A DNA stretch of 64,000 nt from Treponema sp. OMZ 798 (GTDB lineage: Bacteria; Spirochaetota; Spirochaetia; Treponematales; Treponemataceae): positions 1,550,001 through 1,614,000 of the forward strand of contig NZ_CP051305.1 in NCBI RefSeq assembly GCF_024181385.1, in the 5' to 3' direction. Below, in pieces: positions 19,138 through 29,866 of this stretch. Position numbers and translations under genes: made by a program. Position 1 is the stretch's first letter; each line of letters starts with the position of its first letter. The notes beneath the pieces are model-generated. The model saw nothing but the letters and a program-made list of their open reading frames with translations, was not told the DNA's origin and did not search any database.

Positions 19138-21295
19138 TAGTCCTATCTACCTCCACATCTTCTACACCTTCAACTACGCTGTGTAAATAATCGCAATCAG
19201 GATTAATACAGGCCTTATAGTTCCCGTTTTTCTTATCATATTTTTCTACCATAAACCATCCGCATTTAGGGCAGGATGCATTTATGGGTTTAAAGTGTGA
19301 AATAAAATCGCATTCAGGGAAATGAGTACATCCGTAAAATTCCTTCCCCCTCTTTTTTGATTTACGGGCGATTATGTCACCGCCGCAGCCTTCACGCGGA
19401 CACTTTGCCAATGGAATCGATTTTGTATTTTTACATTCGGGAAAAGCACTGCAAGCCAAAAATACTCCGAAGCGGCCTAGCTTTTTTACCATCTTGTTTC
19501 CGCATTTTTCACAGACAATGTCGGTAACCTCATCCAAGGAGCCCTTAATGCTTTCTACATTTTCCAATGCAGTATCTACTTTTTCTTTAAAAGAGCCGTA
19601 AAAACTTTCCATCAGCTTAGGCCATTCTATTTTATTTTCTGCAACTTCGTCCAAGCGGTTTTCCATTCCGGCAGTAAAATTAACGTCGATTATTTCGGAA
19701 AAATTTTCTACCAAAAGACTGTTTATAATTCTTCCCAATTGAGTCGGAACAAGCTGCTTATTTGCTCTAGTTACATAATAGCGGTCAAGCAAAACCGAAA
19801 TAATAGGAGCATAGGTTGAAGGGCGGCCGATTCCTTTTTCTTCAAGCATCTTTACTATACTTGCATCAGTATAACGGGCAGGGCCTTGAGTAAAATGCTG
19901 TTCAGGTCTTAATGTTTCAATGCTGATCGCATCCCCGGCCTTCATTGCGGGGAGAGATGTTCCTTTTTCATCTTTTGAAATCAAGGTCTTTGTAACGGTG
20001 TAAAAACCTTTTTCGGTTATCTTTGTAGAAGCTGCACGGAAAATTGCGTTCCCCACTTTTATTTCGTAACTCGATGTTTTTGTTTTTGCATTTTTCATTT
20101 GGCTTGAAACAAAGCGTTCCCAAATCAAAGAATAAAGTCTTAACTGATCTCGAGTTAAAAATTCTTTTAAATAAGAAGGAGTGTACTCAACATAGGTAGG
20201 GCGTATCGCTTCGTGTGCATCTTGAGCTTTTTTCCCTGCTGCATATACATTCGGCTCATCAGGTAATTCTTTAGGATGATTTTCGCTTATCCACTTACGC
20301 ACGGCATCGATAGCGATATCCGATATTCTAACAGAGTCAGTACGCATATAGGTAATCAAACCTACACGGGTAGAACCGACTGCGACGCCTTCATAAAGCT
20401 GCTGGGCTACCTGCATTGTTTTTTTGGAAGTAAAACCTATTCGGTTTGCCGCAACCTGCTGTAATGTAGAAGTTGTAAATGGAGGACGCGGCTTGATGCT
20501 TTTTTCCGTAATTTTAATATCGTCGACAAGTGCCGGTAATGAACCCAACTCTTTTATAATTGCATCAACTTCTTTTTGATTTTTTAATTCGGGTTTATTT
20601 TCGTTGTACTTTACAAGCTGAGCTTCAAAAGAAGTTTTATTGTATTTAAAATCTCCGTCAAGAGTCCAATACTCATCAGGTATAAAATTTTCAACTTCTT
20701 CTTCCCTCTCGCAGATTAAGCGGAGAGCAACAGATTGAACGCGGCCTGCCGATAGGCCGTTTTTTACTTTTTGCCAAAGAAGAGGAGATAAGTTATATCC
20801 TACAAGCCTATCTAAAACCCTTCTCGATTTTTGAGCATTTACCTTTCCCATATCGATATCCATAGGATTTTTTACGGCTTCTTGAATTGCATTGGGAGTA
20901 ATTTCATTAAAAACAATTCTTTTTATAGGTGAAGAACATTCTTCAAGCAAGGCCTCATGTAAATGAAAGGCTATCGCTTCTCCTTCACGGTCATTATCAC
21001 TTGCAAGAAAGACACCTGAAGATTTTTTTGCTTCTTTTTTTAGTTCTTTTAAAATTTTAGCCCGTCCCCTAACCGTGATATACTCAGGCGTAAAATTATT
21101 TTCTATATCTATTGCCAATCTGGACTTAGGCAAATCTATCAGATGCCCCATTGAGGCTCTGACTATATAATCGTTACCTAAATATTTTTCGATAGTCTTA
21201 GCCTTTGCAGGAGACTCTACTATAACCAAGCAATGCTGTTTTGTTTTTTTTGCAGTACGTTTAGTTTTCTTTGTTTCATCCAATGTTTTTTCCAT
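19130..21295 (-). CDS. topA: DNA topoisomerase I (type IA)
   Basis: A 721-residue enzyme that relaxes negative supercoils. The Toprim domain begins with LVIVESPAKAKTIEKYLG and contains the metal motif ASDNDREGEAIAFHL. The active-site tyrosine is in GLITYMRTDSVRIS. The C-terminus has three four-cysteine zinc ribbons: CEKCGNK...CSAFPEC, CPREGCGG...CTHFPEC and CPKCGWF...CINPDC. A lysine-rich N-terminal leader (about 20 residues) precedes the Toprim domain. It is transcribed with dprA upstream and xerC downstream. Confidence 0.97.
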   Translation of the reverse strand: MEKTLDETKKTKRTAKKTKQHCLVIVESPAKAKTIEKYLGNDYIVRASMGHLIDLPKSRLAIDIENNFTPEYITVRGRAKILKELKKEAKKSSGVFLASDNDREGEAIAFHLHEALLEECSSPIKRIVFNEITPNAIQEAVKNPMDIDMGKVNAQKSRRVLDRLVGYNLSPLLWQKVKNGLSAGRVQSVALRLICEREEEVENFIPDEYWTLDGDFKYNKTSFEAQLVKYNENKPELKNQKEVDAIIKELGSLPALVDDIKITEKSIKPRPPFTTSTLQQVAANRIGFTSKKTMQVAQQLYEGVAVGSTRVGLITYMRTDSVRISDIAIDAVRKWISENHPKELPDEPNVYAAGKKAQDAHEAIRPTYVEYTPSYLKEFLTRDQLRLYSLIWERFVSSQMKNAKTKTSSYEIKVGNAIFRAASTKITEKGFYTVTKTLISKDEKGTSLPAMKAGDAISIETLRPEQHFTQGPARYTDASIVKMLEEKGIGRPSTYAPIISVLLDRYYVTRANKQLVPTQLGRIINSLLVENFSEIIDVNFTAGMENRLDEVAENKIEWPKLMESFYGSFKEKVDTALENVESIKGSLDEVTDIVCEKCGNKMVKKLGRFGVFLACSAFPECKNTKSIPLAKCPREGCGGDIIARKSKKRGKEFYGCTHFPECDFISHFKPINASCPKCGWFMVEKYDKKNGNYKACINPDCDYLHSVVEGVEDVEVDRTNE

Positions 21296-21313
21296 AAATC
21301 AACACCTCATAAT

Positions 21314-22246
21314 CTATAAATTGGTAAACAGCATATTTTGCTGATCTTTTTTTAAATGACTTTCTGTAGGATATTGCCAATCATGCATAATATCATCTAT
21401 ACATTTTATAGCAAAGGCACCTTGTTCGTAAAGACTAAGACACCCCTCATTTTGTAAAGAATGTAAAATAGGCTCACATACATAAACATCCCTGCCCTGC
21501 TCTAAGGCAAAATCTGCGGTAATAAGAGCCCCCGATTTTTTCGGAGCTTCAACAATTAAAACGGAACGCGAAAGCCCCGAAATAATTCTATTGCGTTCGG
21601 GAAAACGGTAAGAAAGGGGCTCTGTTCCCGGAGCATATTCACTTAAAATACAGCCGTCCGATTCTAAAATACTTGCAGCAAGTTTTTTATTTGAGCGGGG
21701 ATAAATCATTTCAGGCCCGCAAGCCAAAACAGCTACAGTTTTTCCCATACCTTCAAGACAGCCCCTGTGAGAAAAAGCATCTATACCGAAGGCTAATCCA
21801 GACACTACAGGAATATTTTTTTCGCCGGCTTCTTTTCCCAAATTTAAGGCTTGCGCAATTCCTTCTCCCGTAGGCCGTCTGGTTCCTACCATTGCAAGCA
21901 TGGGCTGTTCGGGAGACAGAAGATTTCCGCGATAAAAAACCGTAAATGGATGATCGGGAATTTCTCTAAGCTGCGGAGGGAATCCTGAATCATAGAAATA
22001 AAGCATTCTCACATCATATGAATTCATAATTTTTATACTTGAATCCGTAAGAGAATTAAGTAAATCCTTATCCCATTTTTTAGGTCTTACTTGCCGGCCG
22101 ATAATTTCGGAAATATCTTTTATCGAAAGCGATACAAGAGAAGATAAGGAGTCAAGCTTTTCGGAAAGAAGAAGTTTTTCTTTTCCTTTAAGAAAATAAC
22201 AATGAGATAATCCTATATACAATCTTTCTTTTTCGGATATATTCAT
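21314..22246 (-). CDS. dprA: DNA processing protein DprA/Smf
   Basis: I start at ATG 22246 (MNISEKERLYIGLSHCYFL, 310 residues), preceded by GGGAGGA; the longer frame would overlap the upstream lipoprotein. The Rossmann-like core has AMVGTRRPTGEG, VSGLAFGIDAFSHRGCLEGMGKTVAVLACG, RFPERNRIISGLSRSVLIVEA and SGALITADFALEQGRDVY, all DprA signatures. DprA loads RecA on incoming single strands in transformation; its role in a spirochaete is not clear. The usual C-terminal winged helix is absent or very short. Confidence 0.92.
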   Translation of the reverse strand: MNISEKERLYIGLSHCYFLKGKEKLLLSEKLDSLSSLVSLSIKDISEIIGRQVRPKKWDKDLLNSLTDSSIKIMNSYDVRMLYFYDSGFPPQLREIPDHPFTVFYRGNLLSPEQPMLAMVGTRRPTGEGIAQALNLGKEAGEKNIPVVSGLAFGIDAFSHRGCLEGMGKTVAVLACGPEMIYPRSNKKLAASILESDGCILSEYAPGTEPLSYRFPERNRIISGLSRSVLIVEAPKKSGALITADFALEQGRDVYVCEPILHSLQNEGCLSLYEQGAFAIKCIDDIMHDWQYPTESHLKKDQQNMLFTNL

Positions 22247-22250
22247 TCTT

Positions 22251-22973
22251 TTATTTTCCTCCCGAGCTCCTAATCTCCCTAATATTAGTTTCCGCCTTTG
22301 CTTTTTTTTCTGCACTGCTTGAAATTTCGATAATGCGCTCATAAACTGCAATAGCTTTTTCATTTTCACCCGTCATATAATAAGCAGCACCGAGTAAAAA
22401 TAAATGATCTATAGGCTTCTTTTCCCACTCGGCAATTTTTTCTAAAATGGGAATCGCATCTGCAGGTCTGTTTAATTCGAATATATACAATACCGACAAA
22501 GCATAAACAGCTTTTGAATGTTTAGGATCTATTTCAAGTGCACGGGTATAGGCGGAAACGGCAAGAGAAAAATATCTTTTTTTCTCTATATCGGTTCCCG
22601 TCAATTCAAAATCCAAAGAATTCTTTGCCGTTAAACTTGCAGCAAGCCCGGCTTGATAAAATAAATTTTGATTCTCGGGATAGTACTCTAAAGCTGTTTG
22701 AAAAGCCTTTAATGCTTTTTTATACATTTTTTGATCCATATATCTTGATCCGAGTATTTTATACCAAATGCCTATTCTTCCTTCTGCAATAATTATATCG
22801 TCAACTCTTTTTTCATACTTCTTTATGGCATCCTTTAATTCGGCCTCCGTATTCGGATTACTTACTCCCTCTTCCAGCTCCTGCAGTCTGCGGATACTTG
22901 TAACCTTATTACAGCCTACCAATATAAGAATTAACAACAAAGTAATTATTACAAGAAAAAAACTTTTTTTCAT
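22251..22973 (-). CDS. TPR-repeat lipoprotein
   Basis: A 240-residue protein with a signal peptide and lipobox LILVGC (Cys21). The mature part holds tetratricopeptide repeats: MYKKALKAFQTALEYYPENQNLFYQAGLAA, FSLAVSAYTRALEIDPKHSKAVYALSVLYI and PADAIPILEKIAEWEKKPIDHLFLLGAAYYMTGENEKAIAVYERIIEI. It is probably a periplasmic-side scaffold. It overlaps the xerD stop by four bases and precedes dprA. No specific function can be assigned. Confidence 0.9.
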   Translation of the reverse strand: MKKSFFLVIITLLLILILVGCNKVTSIRRLQELEEGVSNPNTEAELKDAIKKYEKRVDDIIIAEGRIGIWYKILGSRYMDQKMYKKALKAFQTALEYYPENQNLFYQAGLAASLTAKNSLDFELTGTDIEKKRYFSLAVSAYTRALEIDPKHSKAVYALSVLYIFELNRPADAIPILEKIAEWEKKPIDHLFLLGAAYYMTGENEKAIAVYERIIEISSSAEKKAKAETNIREIRSSGGK

Positions 22974-23884
22974 TTTATACCTCTTTCTAACTTTTTAGTA
23001 TCAAAAAATTTATTATGATACATTTGCAAAGATTTATCCTCGATATGCGTATAAACTTGAGTGGTAGAAATATCGGAATGCCCCAAAAGACATTGTACGG
23101 ATCTCAAATCAGCCCCTCCGGCAAGCAAGTGAGTGGCATAAGAATGCCTTAAAGTATGTACCTTTGTTTCAATACCGGAAAAATTCGAAAGTTCATTTAT
23201 TCTTTTCCAAATTCCCTTTCTGGTTAAAACAGCTCCCCTGTTATTTAAAAATACGGAACCGGAAGTCAAAGTATTTTCAGGATGTTTAGGCTTTACTAAT
23301 TCGGTACGGGCTTCAAGTATATATTGTTTCAACCAATACTTTGCAGCCCTTCCAAAAGGAACAATTCTTTCTTTGTTGCCTTTTCCCGTAACCTTAATTA
23401 AATCTTCATCATAAAAAATATCTTCCAGTTTTAAATTAACAATTTCACTTACTCTAAGACCTGCCGAATAAATAAGCTCAAATAGAGCCCTGTCTCTAAT
23501 ATTATTAGGCGAATCCAAAGGAATTGCAGCAAAAAGACTGTCGACCTCATCGGGAGATAAAACTCTGGGTAAGGTTTTTTCTCTTTTAGGTCTTTCAATA
23601 CCTTCACTCGGATTATCTTTTCTAACTCCTTCAATAATCAAAAATCGAAAAAAGGAATTAAGAGCTGCAATATCCTTGGCTATGGTTTTAGCCATAATTC
23701 CGGATTCGGATCTATGCAAAATAAAATTAATACAGTCGACTTCAGACGCATTTTCAATTAAGGCATCGGACATATACTCTTGAAATAATTGCAAAGTATT
23801 AATATAAGTTTGAGCTGTTGTCTTAGAATGAGATTCTGCTGAAATTAAAAATCCGTAAAAAGCCCTAAGCTGTATCTTTGTCAG
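22970..23884 (-). CDS. xerD: Tyrosine recombinase XerD, probable CTG start
   Basis: Translation from the first AUG/TTG-type start (TTG 23794) would remove half of the N-terminal SAM-like domain. In the same frame, the sequence upstream reads LTKIQLRAFYGFLISAESHSKTTAQTYINTL, exactly the expected Xer N-terminus, back to a CTG at 23884. An AAGGGGG ribosome binding site lies about eight bases before that CTG and there is no ATG, GTG or TTG in between. This gives 304 residues, a normal XerD length. Catalytic residues are then Arg144, His243, Arg246, His269 and Tyr278. The gene starts 13 bases after ftsZ. Confidence 0.87.
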   Translation of the reverse strand: MTKIQLRAFYGFLISAESHSKTTAQTYINTLQLFQEYMSDALIENASEVDCINFILHRSESGIMAKTIAKDIAALNSFFRFLIIEGVRKDNPSEGIERPKREKTLPRVLSPDEVDSLFAAIPLDSPNNIRDRALFELIYSAGLRVSEIVNLKLEDIFYDEDLIKVTGKGNKERIVPFGRAAKYWLKQYILEARTELVKPKHPENTLTSGSVFLNNRGAVLTRKGIWKRINELSNFSGIETKVHTLRHSYATHLLAGGADLRSVQCLLGHSDISTTQVYTHIEDKSLQMYHNKFFDTKKLERGIK

Positions 23885-23897
23885 TTTATTTTCCCCC

Positions 23898-25181
23898 TTA
23901 TCTTAAAATATTTTGATTCCTATAATATGCAGGAGTTTCCAAATCACTTTCCATCGGCGGAACAATAGAACTAAAAGAAGGCTTTCTTTCTGCAACATAG
24001 ATCTCTTCATAGTTTTTTTCGGAAGCGCTCTCACTTCTATTTCTTAATCCAAGTCCTGAAAGAGTAGGAGGCGTTGTTTTATTTACCTTAGTCCACTCCC
24101 TAGATGTCATAAAAGAATCATCTGTGAAGACCAAGTTTTCTGCATTGTCACGAATAGGCTTACGGTTAGATGCTGCATCATCAATAGGAAACTTATCGTT
24201 TGATCTAAAACCAGTTGCAATCAGAGTAACAACAACTTTGTTTTCTACAGAAGGATCTATGGTTGTACCGAAAAAAGTAGCAACATCAGGATCAGCTCCG
24301 GCATTAATTATATTCATGATTTCTTCAAGCTCATGCATGGTTAGTTTTTCGCTTCCGCAAATATTTACCAAAAGCTTTTTGGCACCTTCAACCCTGGCTT
24401 CTTCAAGTAAAGGATTGTTAAGTGCATTTGTTGCCGCATCCACCGCCCTATTTTGTCCTTCACCTATACCTACACCCATATGAGCATTACCCTGCTCCTT
24501 CATTACAGCCTTTACATCCGCTAAATCAACATTAATTTCTCCATGCTGATAAATTAAATCGGAGATGCCTTGAACAGCCTGACGCAAAACATCATCAGCC
24601 TTTTTAAAAGCTTCCACAACAGGTGTTGAAGGATCTACCATGTTTAATAAGTGTTGATTCGGAATAGTAATTACTGTGTCTACGGATTCTCTTAATTTCT
24701 TAATTCCTTCCTCTGCAAGACTCATTCTTTTACGGCCTTCAAATGCAAAAGGTTTTGTAACTACTGCAACAGTTAATATTCCTTGTTCTTTGGCAATTTC
24801 GGCAATAACGGGAGCTGAACCGGTACCTGTACCTCCGCCCATACCTGCCGTTATAAAAAGCATATCCGCATCTTTGATTGCATTTGCAATTATTTCGCGA
24901 TCTTCGATAGCAGCCTGCTCCCCGATTCCGGGATCTCCTCCTGAACCCAACCCCTTAGTGATCTTTGTTCCTATAGGTAATTTTAATGGAGCATTTGAAT
25001 GACTTAAAGCCTGCAAGTCGGTATTTGCAACTATAAAGTCAACGTACCTCATACTGCTGGACATCATCCTGTTTACGGCATTTGAACCGCCTCCTCCTGC
25101 ACCTATAACCTTGATTATAGCCGGAGTACCTGCATCAACAACTTCATCATTTACCTTGTCTTCCATTACTTCATATAACAT
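23898..25181 (-). CDS. ftsZ: Cell division GTPase FtsZ
   Basis: A 427-residue tubulin homologue that forms the Z ring. The GTP signature GGGTGTG is at residues 115-121, the N-terminal nucleotide loop is [14 protein letters not shown], and the catalytic T7 loop is [12 protein letters not shown] variable linker rich in Ser, Glu and Asn precedes a short conserved tail ([12 protein letters not shown]) that should bind FtsA. ATG 25181 follows GGGAGGG at good spacing, so the first start is preferred over an in-frame ATG five codons later. Confidence 0.98.
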   Translation of the reverse strand: MLYEVMEDKVNDEVVDAGTPAIIKVIGAGGGGSNAVNRMMSSSMRYVDFIVANTDLQALSHSNAPLKLPIGTKITKGLGSGGDPGIGEQAAIEDREIIANAIKDADMLFITAGMGGGTGTGSAPVIAEIAKEQGILTVAVVTKPFAFEGRKRMSLAEEGIKKLRESVDTVITIPNQHLLNMVDPSTPVVEAFKKADDVLRQAVQGISDLIYQHGEINVDLADVKAVMKEQGNAHMGVGIGEGQNRAVDAATNALNNPLLEEARVEGAKKLLVNICGSEKLTMHELEEIMNIINAGADPDVATFFGTTIDPSVENKVVVTLIATGFRSNDKFPIDDAASNRKPIRDNAENLVFTDDSFMTSREWTKVNKTTPPTLSGLGLRNRSESASEKNYEEIYVAERKPSFSSIVPPMESDLETPAYYRNQNILR

Positions 25182-25206
25182 ACCAATAACCCTCCCGTAT
25201 GCAATT

Positions 25207-26451
25207 TTAAAATAGTTCTTTTATAAAATTTTTTATTTTTGAAAAAACAAGTCCCGAATTTTCTTTTCTTGAACTTGAAACCAACCCTAACTTATTTTGA
25301 TCATCCAATCTATGCAATATTAATCCCAAAACTGTAGCGAACTCCGGGCTTCTATATTGCCCTACAACTCCTCCTATAGTTGAAGGAATTCCAAGTCTGG
25401 CAGATTGCATACCGAATATTTCATCCGCTAATTCCGTTGTGCCGTTTAACAAGGCTCCGCCTCCGCATATTACAACAGAACCGCCGAGGCGGGAACCTTG
25501 CATAAGACTATCCACCTTATTTTTTACCATTACAAAAATTTCAGCCATGCGGGCTTGCAATATTTCGCAGATCTCACTTCTATAAATTTCTTCAGGTCCT
25601 CTTCCTCCAAAAGCCGGAATCAAAACCTGTTCATCATGTTCAACAAAGGGCATCCAACAACATCCGCTTGATATTTTTATTTTTTCTGCCATATCAAAGG
25701 GAATACTTTTTACTATTGCAAGATCGTTGGTAACCTGTATTCCTCCGACAGGTAAGGAGGCCGTAATTACAGGCCCTCCGTTTTGCATAACAACTATGTC
25801 GGTAGTACCCGCTCCAATATCTATTAAAATAGAACCAAGCTCTTGTTCATCATTTGTCATAACAGCTCTTACATCTGCCAAACCGTTATGCATTAAACCG
25901 TCTATATTTAAATTAGCTCTTTGAACACAGTTGGGTATATTTTTCATAGATGTAGCTACACCTGTTATTAAATGAACCTCGGCTTCAAGTCTGGTACCTA
26001 TCATATTTAACGGATCTTTAATTCCACGCTGCTTGTCTACCGTATAGGACTGAGGAACCACATGAATTATTTCTCTGTCTCCTGTGAACTCAACAGCCTG
26101 TGCAGAATTAATTACGGCATCTATATCGGAGCGGTCAATTTCCTTATTATTTTTACCCTTATCTCTTATAGGGAAAACTCCTCTAGAATTAATTCCCTCT
26201 ATGTGAACTCCGCCCAATCCGACGGTGCAATTAAAAATATCTATACCGGACATAACCTCAGCTTCATCGACAGCCTTATTTATACCCTGAACGGTATTCT
26301 CTATATTAGTGATAATACCCCTATGCATACCTGTCGATTCACTCATACCGATACCCGTAATCTGTAAATGACCTTCTTCATTTTTTTCGGCAACAACAAC
26401 GCGAATGTTTTTACTACCGATATCCAAACCTACGATTATATCATCACTCAT
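25207..26451 (-). CDS. ftsA: Cell division protein FtsA
   Basis: A 414-residue actin-like ATPase that tethers FtsZ to the membrane. It begins [18 protein letters not shown] (phosphate 1 loop), has [21 protein letters not shown] (phosphate 2) and [19 protein letters not shown] (adenosine loop). The last residues ([11 protein letters not shown]) form the amphipathic membrane-targeting helix. It overlaps ftsQ by eight bases and precedes ftsZ. Confidence 0.97.
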   Translation of the reverse strand: MSDDIIVGLDIGSKNIRVVVAEKNEEGHLQITGIGMSESTGMHRGIITNIENTVQGINKAVDEAEVMSGIDIFNCTVGLGGVHIEGINSRGVFPIRDKGKNNKEIDRSDIDAVINSAQAVEFTGDREIIHVVPQSYTVDKQRGIKDPLNMIGTRLEAEVHLITGVATSMKNIPNCVQRANLNIDGLMHNGLADVRAVMTNDEQELGSILIDIGAGTTDIVVMQNGGPVITASLPVGGIQVTNDLAIVKSIPFDMAEKIKISSGCCWMPFVEHDEQVLIPAFGGRGPEEIYRSEICEILQARMAEIFVMVKNKVDSLMQGSRLGGSVVICGGGALLNGTTELADEIFGMQSARLGIPSTIGGVVGQYRSPEFATVLGLILHRLDDQNKLGLVSSSRKENSGLVFSKIKNFIKELF

Positions 26452-27301
26452 CTTTAGCCTCTCTTTTTATATAAACGGCATTAGCACCACGCAGATCAAT
26501 TCCAACAATATTTTTTTCTAAATTTATATCCTTAAGTACATCAAGAATAAGAATCATATATTGTAAAGATTCTTCAGTCAAAAATTTATTGGTTATAACC
26601 GATAATCTGCTTTTTACAGGATAAAGAATCAAATCATAACCTCCATATTTTTTAGGCTGAATTTTTATTTCGGATATTTCATTTAATAAAACAGGATGTT
26701 TTTTTTGTAAAATATCCAATTGAACAAAAAGCTGAGAAAGTTTTTCGTTAATCTGCATTCCTTCACGAGGATTTTTAAATGTTAGTCCCGTAATAATCGG
26801 CAAATTTGATTGAATTATAGGAGAACCTATCCTAAAAACAACACCATAGCCGTCAATTTCCATTGGAACTGTTCTTCCTTCAACTTCCGTAAAAGCCAAG
26901 GCAACAGCCTTTCTTTCAACTATCTTAATTAAAACCTTATCGGGGAATTTTTTTTCTACGGTAGCCGATGCAATTCCGGGATATGATACAAGTTTTTTAG
27001 AAACCTCGGAAGAATTTACCGAGAGCCATTTGGTATTATTGCCGATTCCTGCGAGTTTTTTTACTTCTATAGAACTTAAATCGGAACAACCGGAAATATT
27101 TATTGCCGCTATAGAACTATAGGGCAAAATTATTGCATAATAGACAGCTTCACCCAATAAAAGCAAAACAAAACTGATAATAAGAAATCTAATTGCCGCC
27201 GATTTAAGCTTTGATGATTTATTATCATTAATAGCCTTCTCTTTAACATATGCATCATTCAAATATTCATCTTTTTTCCAAGTATACAAAATATCAGCCA
27301 T
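26444..27301 (-). CDS. ftsQ: Cell division protein FtsQ/DivIB
   Basis: A bitopic membrane protein of 285 residues. A cytoplasmic stretch of about 35 residues is followed by one membrane helix (FLIISFVLLLLGEAVYYAII), a POTRA domain (SSIAAINISGCSDLSSIEVKKLAGIG through PDKVLIKIVERKAVALAF) and the FtsQ beta domain. It recruits late division proteins. Position between ftsW and ftsA supports the call. Confidence 0.92.
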   Translation of the reverse strand: MADILYTWKKDEYLNDAYVKEKAINDNKSSKLKSAAIRFLIISFVLLLLGEAVYYAIILPYSSIAAINISGCSDLSSIEVKKLAGIGNNTKWLSVNSSEVSKKLVSYPGIASATVEKKFPDKVLIKIVERKAVALAFTEVEGRTVPMEIDGYGVVFRIGSPIIQSNLPIITGLTFKNPREGMQINEKLSQLFVQLDILQKKHPVLLNEISEIKIQPKKYGGYDLILYPVKSRLSVITNKFLTEESLQYMILILDVLKDINLEKNIVGIDLRGANAVYIKREAKDE

Positions 27302-28435
27302 CTATTTCTCCTTTTTATTTACATATCCTGATGCATTTAAAATTAGCCCGCATAAAGAAAACGTAACTACCAATGATGAACCGCCCGATGAAAAAAAAGG
27401 AAGCGGTATTCCGGTTGCAGGAAGCAGTTTTGAAACAACAGCACAATTTAAAAGAGATTGAGATACGATGCAGCTTACAGCTCCAAAAGAAACATAAGCA
27501 CCGAATCTGCTCTTACAACCAAAAGCTATTCTATATCCGAAAATTGCAAAAAAGGCAAGCAAGGCAATATAAAACACTACACCGATAAATCCCATTTCTT
27601 CAGCCCAAACTACAAATATAAAATCGGAATATATTTCAGGTACGCTTGCTATTTTACGTAATCCGTTACCCAATCCTTGTCCCCAAACGCCTCCGCTTGT
27701 TAAAGCATTAAGGGCGGCCTGTATTTGAAAACTTGAATCTAAAGGACTTCTTGAAGGATCCAAAAACGACAAAACTCTTTCCATTCTATATTCTTTTGTT
27801 ATAATCATTAAAACAAAGATTGGAGCAAAACTTAAAAAACCTTTAATAAACCACAATATCGGCACACCCGCTATGAAGAACATTAAGCCGCCGATAAAAA
27901 ATATAAACATTGAAGAAGAAAAATCATTTTCCAAATAAACCAAAAGAGCAAATACGGATATTATTATAAAAGGCGTAATAATCGAAACTAAAGGCTGATC
28001 ATAGTTACCGTTTTTTTTGTCGAAAAAATTGGCTAAGAATAAAATCAATGAAAGTTTTAAAAGCTCCGAAGGTTGAAACATAAAACCTGCAATATTTACC
28101 CATCTGGAAGCACCGTTTCTTTCTTCTCCGATTCCGGGAATAAAAGGAAGCAGACAAAAAATAAAAGTTACAAGCATAATAAAAGGAAGCATTTTTCTTA
28201 TTGTAGAAAAATCTACAAAGAGAAAAAAGGTCATGGCAATGATGCCTGCAATAAAATGCTTTATCTGTTTACTGACAAAATAAAGATGATTATCAAAAAA
28301 ACGTTGAGCATAATGAATAGAACCTGAATACAAGGTTGCAAAGCCTACACCGAAAAGGAGAAGAACAGACATTGCAAAAACAAAATCATACTTTTCGGAG
28401 TGAATATTTTTCTTTGCAATAATATGTTTCACCAT
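27302..28435 (-). CDS. ftsW: SEDS-family peptidoglycan polymerase FtsW
   Basis: A 377-residue polytopic membrane protein with about ten hydrophobic segments. SEDS landmarks are FQPSELLKLSLILFLANFF and the C-terminal LLPATGIPLPFFSSGGSSLVVT. FtsW polymerises septal glycan together with a class b penicillin-binding protein. It directly abuts ftsQ and murF. RodA is the alternative, but the division-cluster context favours FtsW. Confidence 0.95.
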   Translation of the reverse strand: MVKHIIAKKNIHSEKYDFVFAMSVLLLFGVGFATLYSGSIHYAQRFFDNHLYFVSKQIKHFIAGIIAMTFFLFVDFSTIRKMLPFIMLVTFIFCLLPFIPGIGEERNGASRWVNIAGFMFQPSELLKLSLILFLANFFDKKNGNYDQPLVSIITPFIIISVFALLVYLENDFSSSMFIFFIGGLMFFIAGVPILWFIKGFLSFAPIFVLMIITKEYRMERVLSFLDPSRSPLDSSFQIQAALNALTSGGVWGQGLGNGLRKIASVPEIYSDFIFVVWAEEMGFIGVVFYIALLAFFAIFGYRIAFGCKSRFGAYVSFGAVSCIVSQSLLNCAVVSKLLPATGIPLPFFSSGGSSLVVTFSLCGLILNASGYVNKKEK

Positions 28436-29866
28436 TTAAACCTCCCTCTCTTTTAAAACAGATTCCAATCTTTCAAGCTCCATTGATCTTGAACCCTTTA
28501 ATAAAACAAAATCATCTTTAGATAAATTTTCTTTAAGCCGTTCTTTTAAGGCATCAAATTGATTTGTTTTAAACTTATATATTTTTTTTGAAGAGGAAAG
28601 TTTTAAATCTTCAAAAGCGGAAAAAATATCATCTCCAAAAAAATATAAATTATCTGCATCGGAATTCAAAGCAGCTTCAATAATTTTTTTGTGTTCATAC
28701 TCTGACTCTGCGCCGAGCTCAAGCATTGAAGCCAAGACATAATGTTTTGCATATTCGGTATTTATAGAGTCGCAAAACTCTATTGAGCTTTTCATCGAAT
28801 GGGGATTTGCATTATAGCAATCTAAAAAATAGGTTACAAAGCCGTGCAAAACCTGCGATCTACCAAACAGGGGCCGCACGGCTTCTAAACCCGATTTAAT
28901 TTCCTTAGCCGAAAAACCTTTCTTTTCCGCCAAGGCTATACATAAAAGAGCATTTTTTACATTATAAACTCCGGGTAATGGAAATAAAATTTCTTCTCCT
29001 TTATAAAAAATTTTAGAACCTGATACACCGGCATCTTCAATCCTTTGAACCAATGAAGAATCATTATCTGAAACCGTAAAAACAGAACCGTGAGAAACAT
29101 TTTTTAAAAATTCCTTAAACTCACAATCAGGAATAAAGCCCAGAGCATCATCATTAAAATATGAAAAAATTTCTTTTTTTTCCTCAGCTATAGCCTGTTT
29201 TGTGCCGAGAATACCGATATGGGCAGTTCCTATATTTGTAATTATAGCGGCGTTTGGTAAAAGAACACTTGCTATTTCGGCTATTTCACCTCTGCGGTTC
29301 ATACCGAGCTCGAATATACCGGCCTCATGTTCGGGACGAACCTCAAAAACGGAAAGAGGCAAACCAGTTTCGGAATTTAAATTACCCTTTGTCGAAACGG
29401 TATTATATTTTTGAGAATATATCGAAGATAAAATTTCTTTTGTAGTTGTTTTACCGCTCGATCCCGTAATACCTATCTTATAAAGATTAGGAAATTTCGA
29501 TAAATAATATCTTGCAGCATCCTGTAGAGCTTTTAAATTATTATTTACGGCAATACACGAAGCATTGTAGATTTTGCACAGGGACAGCAATGCAGTTTTA
29601 TTTTCATTAAGATGTTCAAAGTCAACGGCAAAAAATTTAGCACCATTCTTTAAAGCAGACTCTATATAAATATGTCCATCCTGCTTTTCACCGCGTAAAG
29701 GAATAAAGAGAGAATTGTCTTTTACATTTCGGCTGTCTATAACTACCGACGAAAACGCATTCGAGGAATCGGATTTATAAACAAGCTTTCCATCGGTGCT
29801 TCTAAGCAATTCCTCAAGGGTCATAAGAGAATAATCTAAATCTTTGTTCTCTTTTTCTCTATCCAT
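28436..29866 (-). CDS. murF: UDP-MurNAc-tripeptide--D-Ala-D-Ala ligase MurF
   Basis: A 476-residue Mur ligase that adds D-Ala-D-Ala to the UDP-MurNAc-tripeptide in the cytoplasm. The ATP loop GITGSSGKTTTKEIL is near residues 132-146, the carbamylated-lysine region reads FELGMNRRGEI and GTKQAIAEEKKEI, and the family motif appears as CYNANPHSMKSSI. The N-terminal MurF domain (SVVIDSRNVKDNSLFIPLRGEKQDGHIYI) distinguishes it from MurC/D. Confidence 0.95.
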   Translation of the reverse strand: MDREKENKDLDYSLMTLEELLRSTDGKLVYKSDSSNAFSSVVIDSRNVKDNSLFIPLRGEKQDGHIYIESALKNGAKFFAVDFEHLNENKTALLSLCKIYNASCIAVNNNLKALQDAARYYLSKFPNLYKIGITGSSGKTTTKEILSSIYSQKYNTVSTKGNLNSETGLPLSVFEVRPEHEAGIFELGMNRRGEIAEIASVLLPNAAIITNIGTAHIGILGTKQAIAEEKKEIFSYFNDDALGFIPDCEFKEFLKNVSHGSVFTVSDNDSSLVQRIEDAGVSGSKIFYKGEEILFPLPGVYNVKNALLCIALAEKKGFSAKEIKSGLEAVRPLFGRSQVLHGFVTYFLDCYNANPHSMKSSIEFCDSINTEYAKHYVLASMLELGAESEYEHKKIIEAALNSDADNLYFFGDDIFSAFEDLKLSSSKKIYKFKTNQFDALKERLKENLSKDDFVLLKGSRSMELERLESVLKEREV

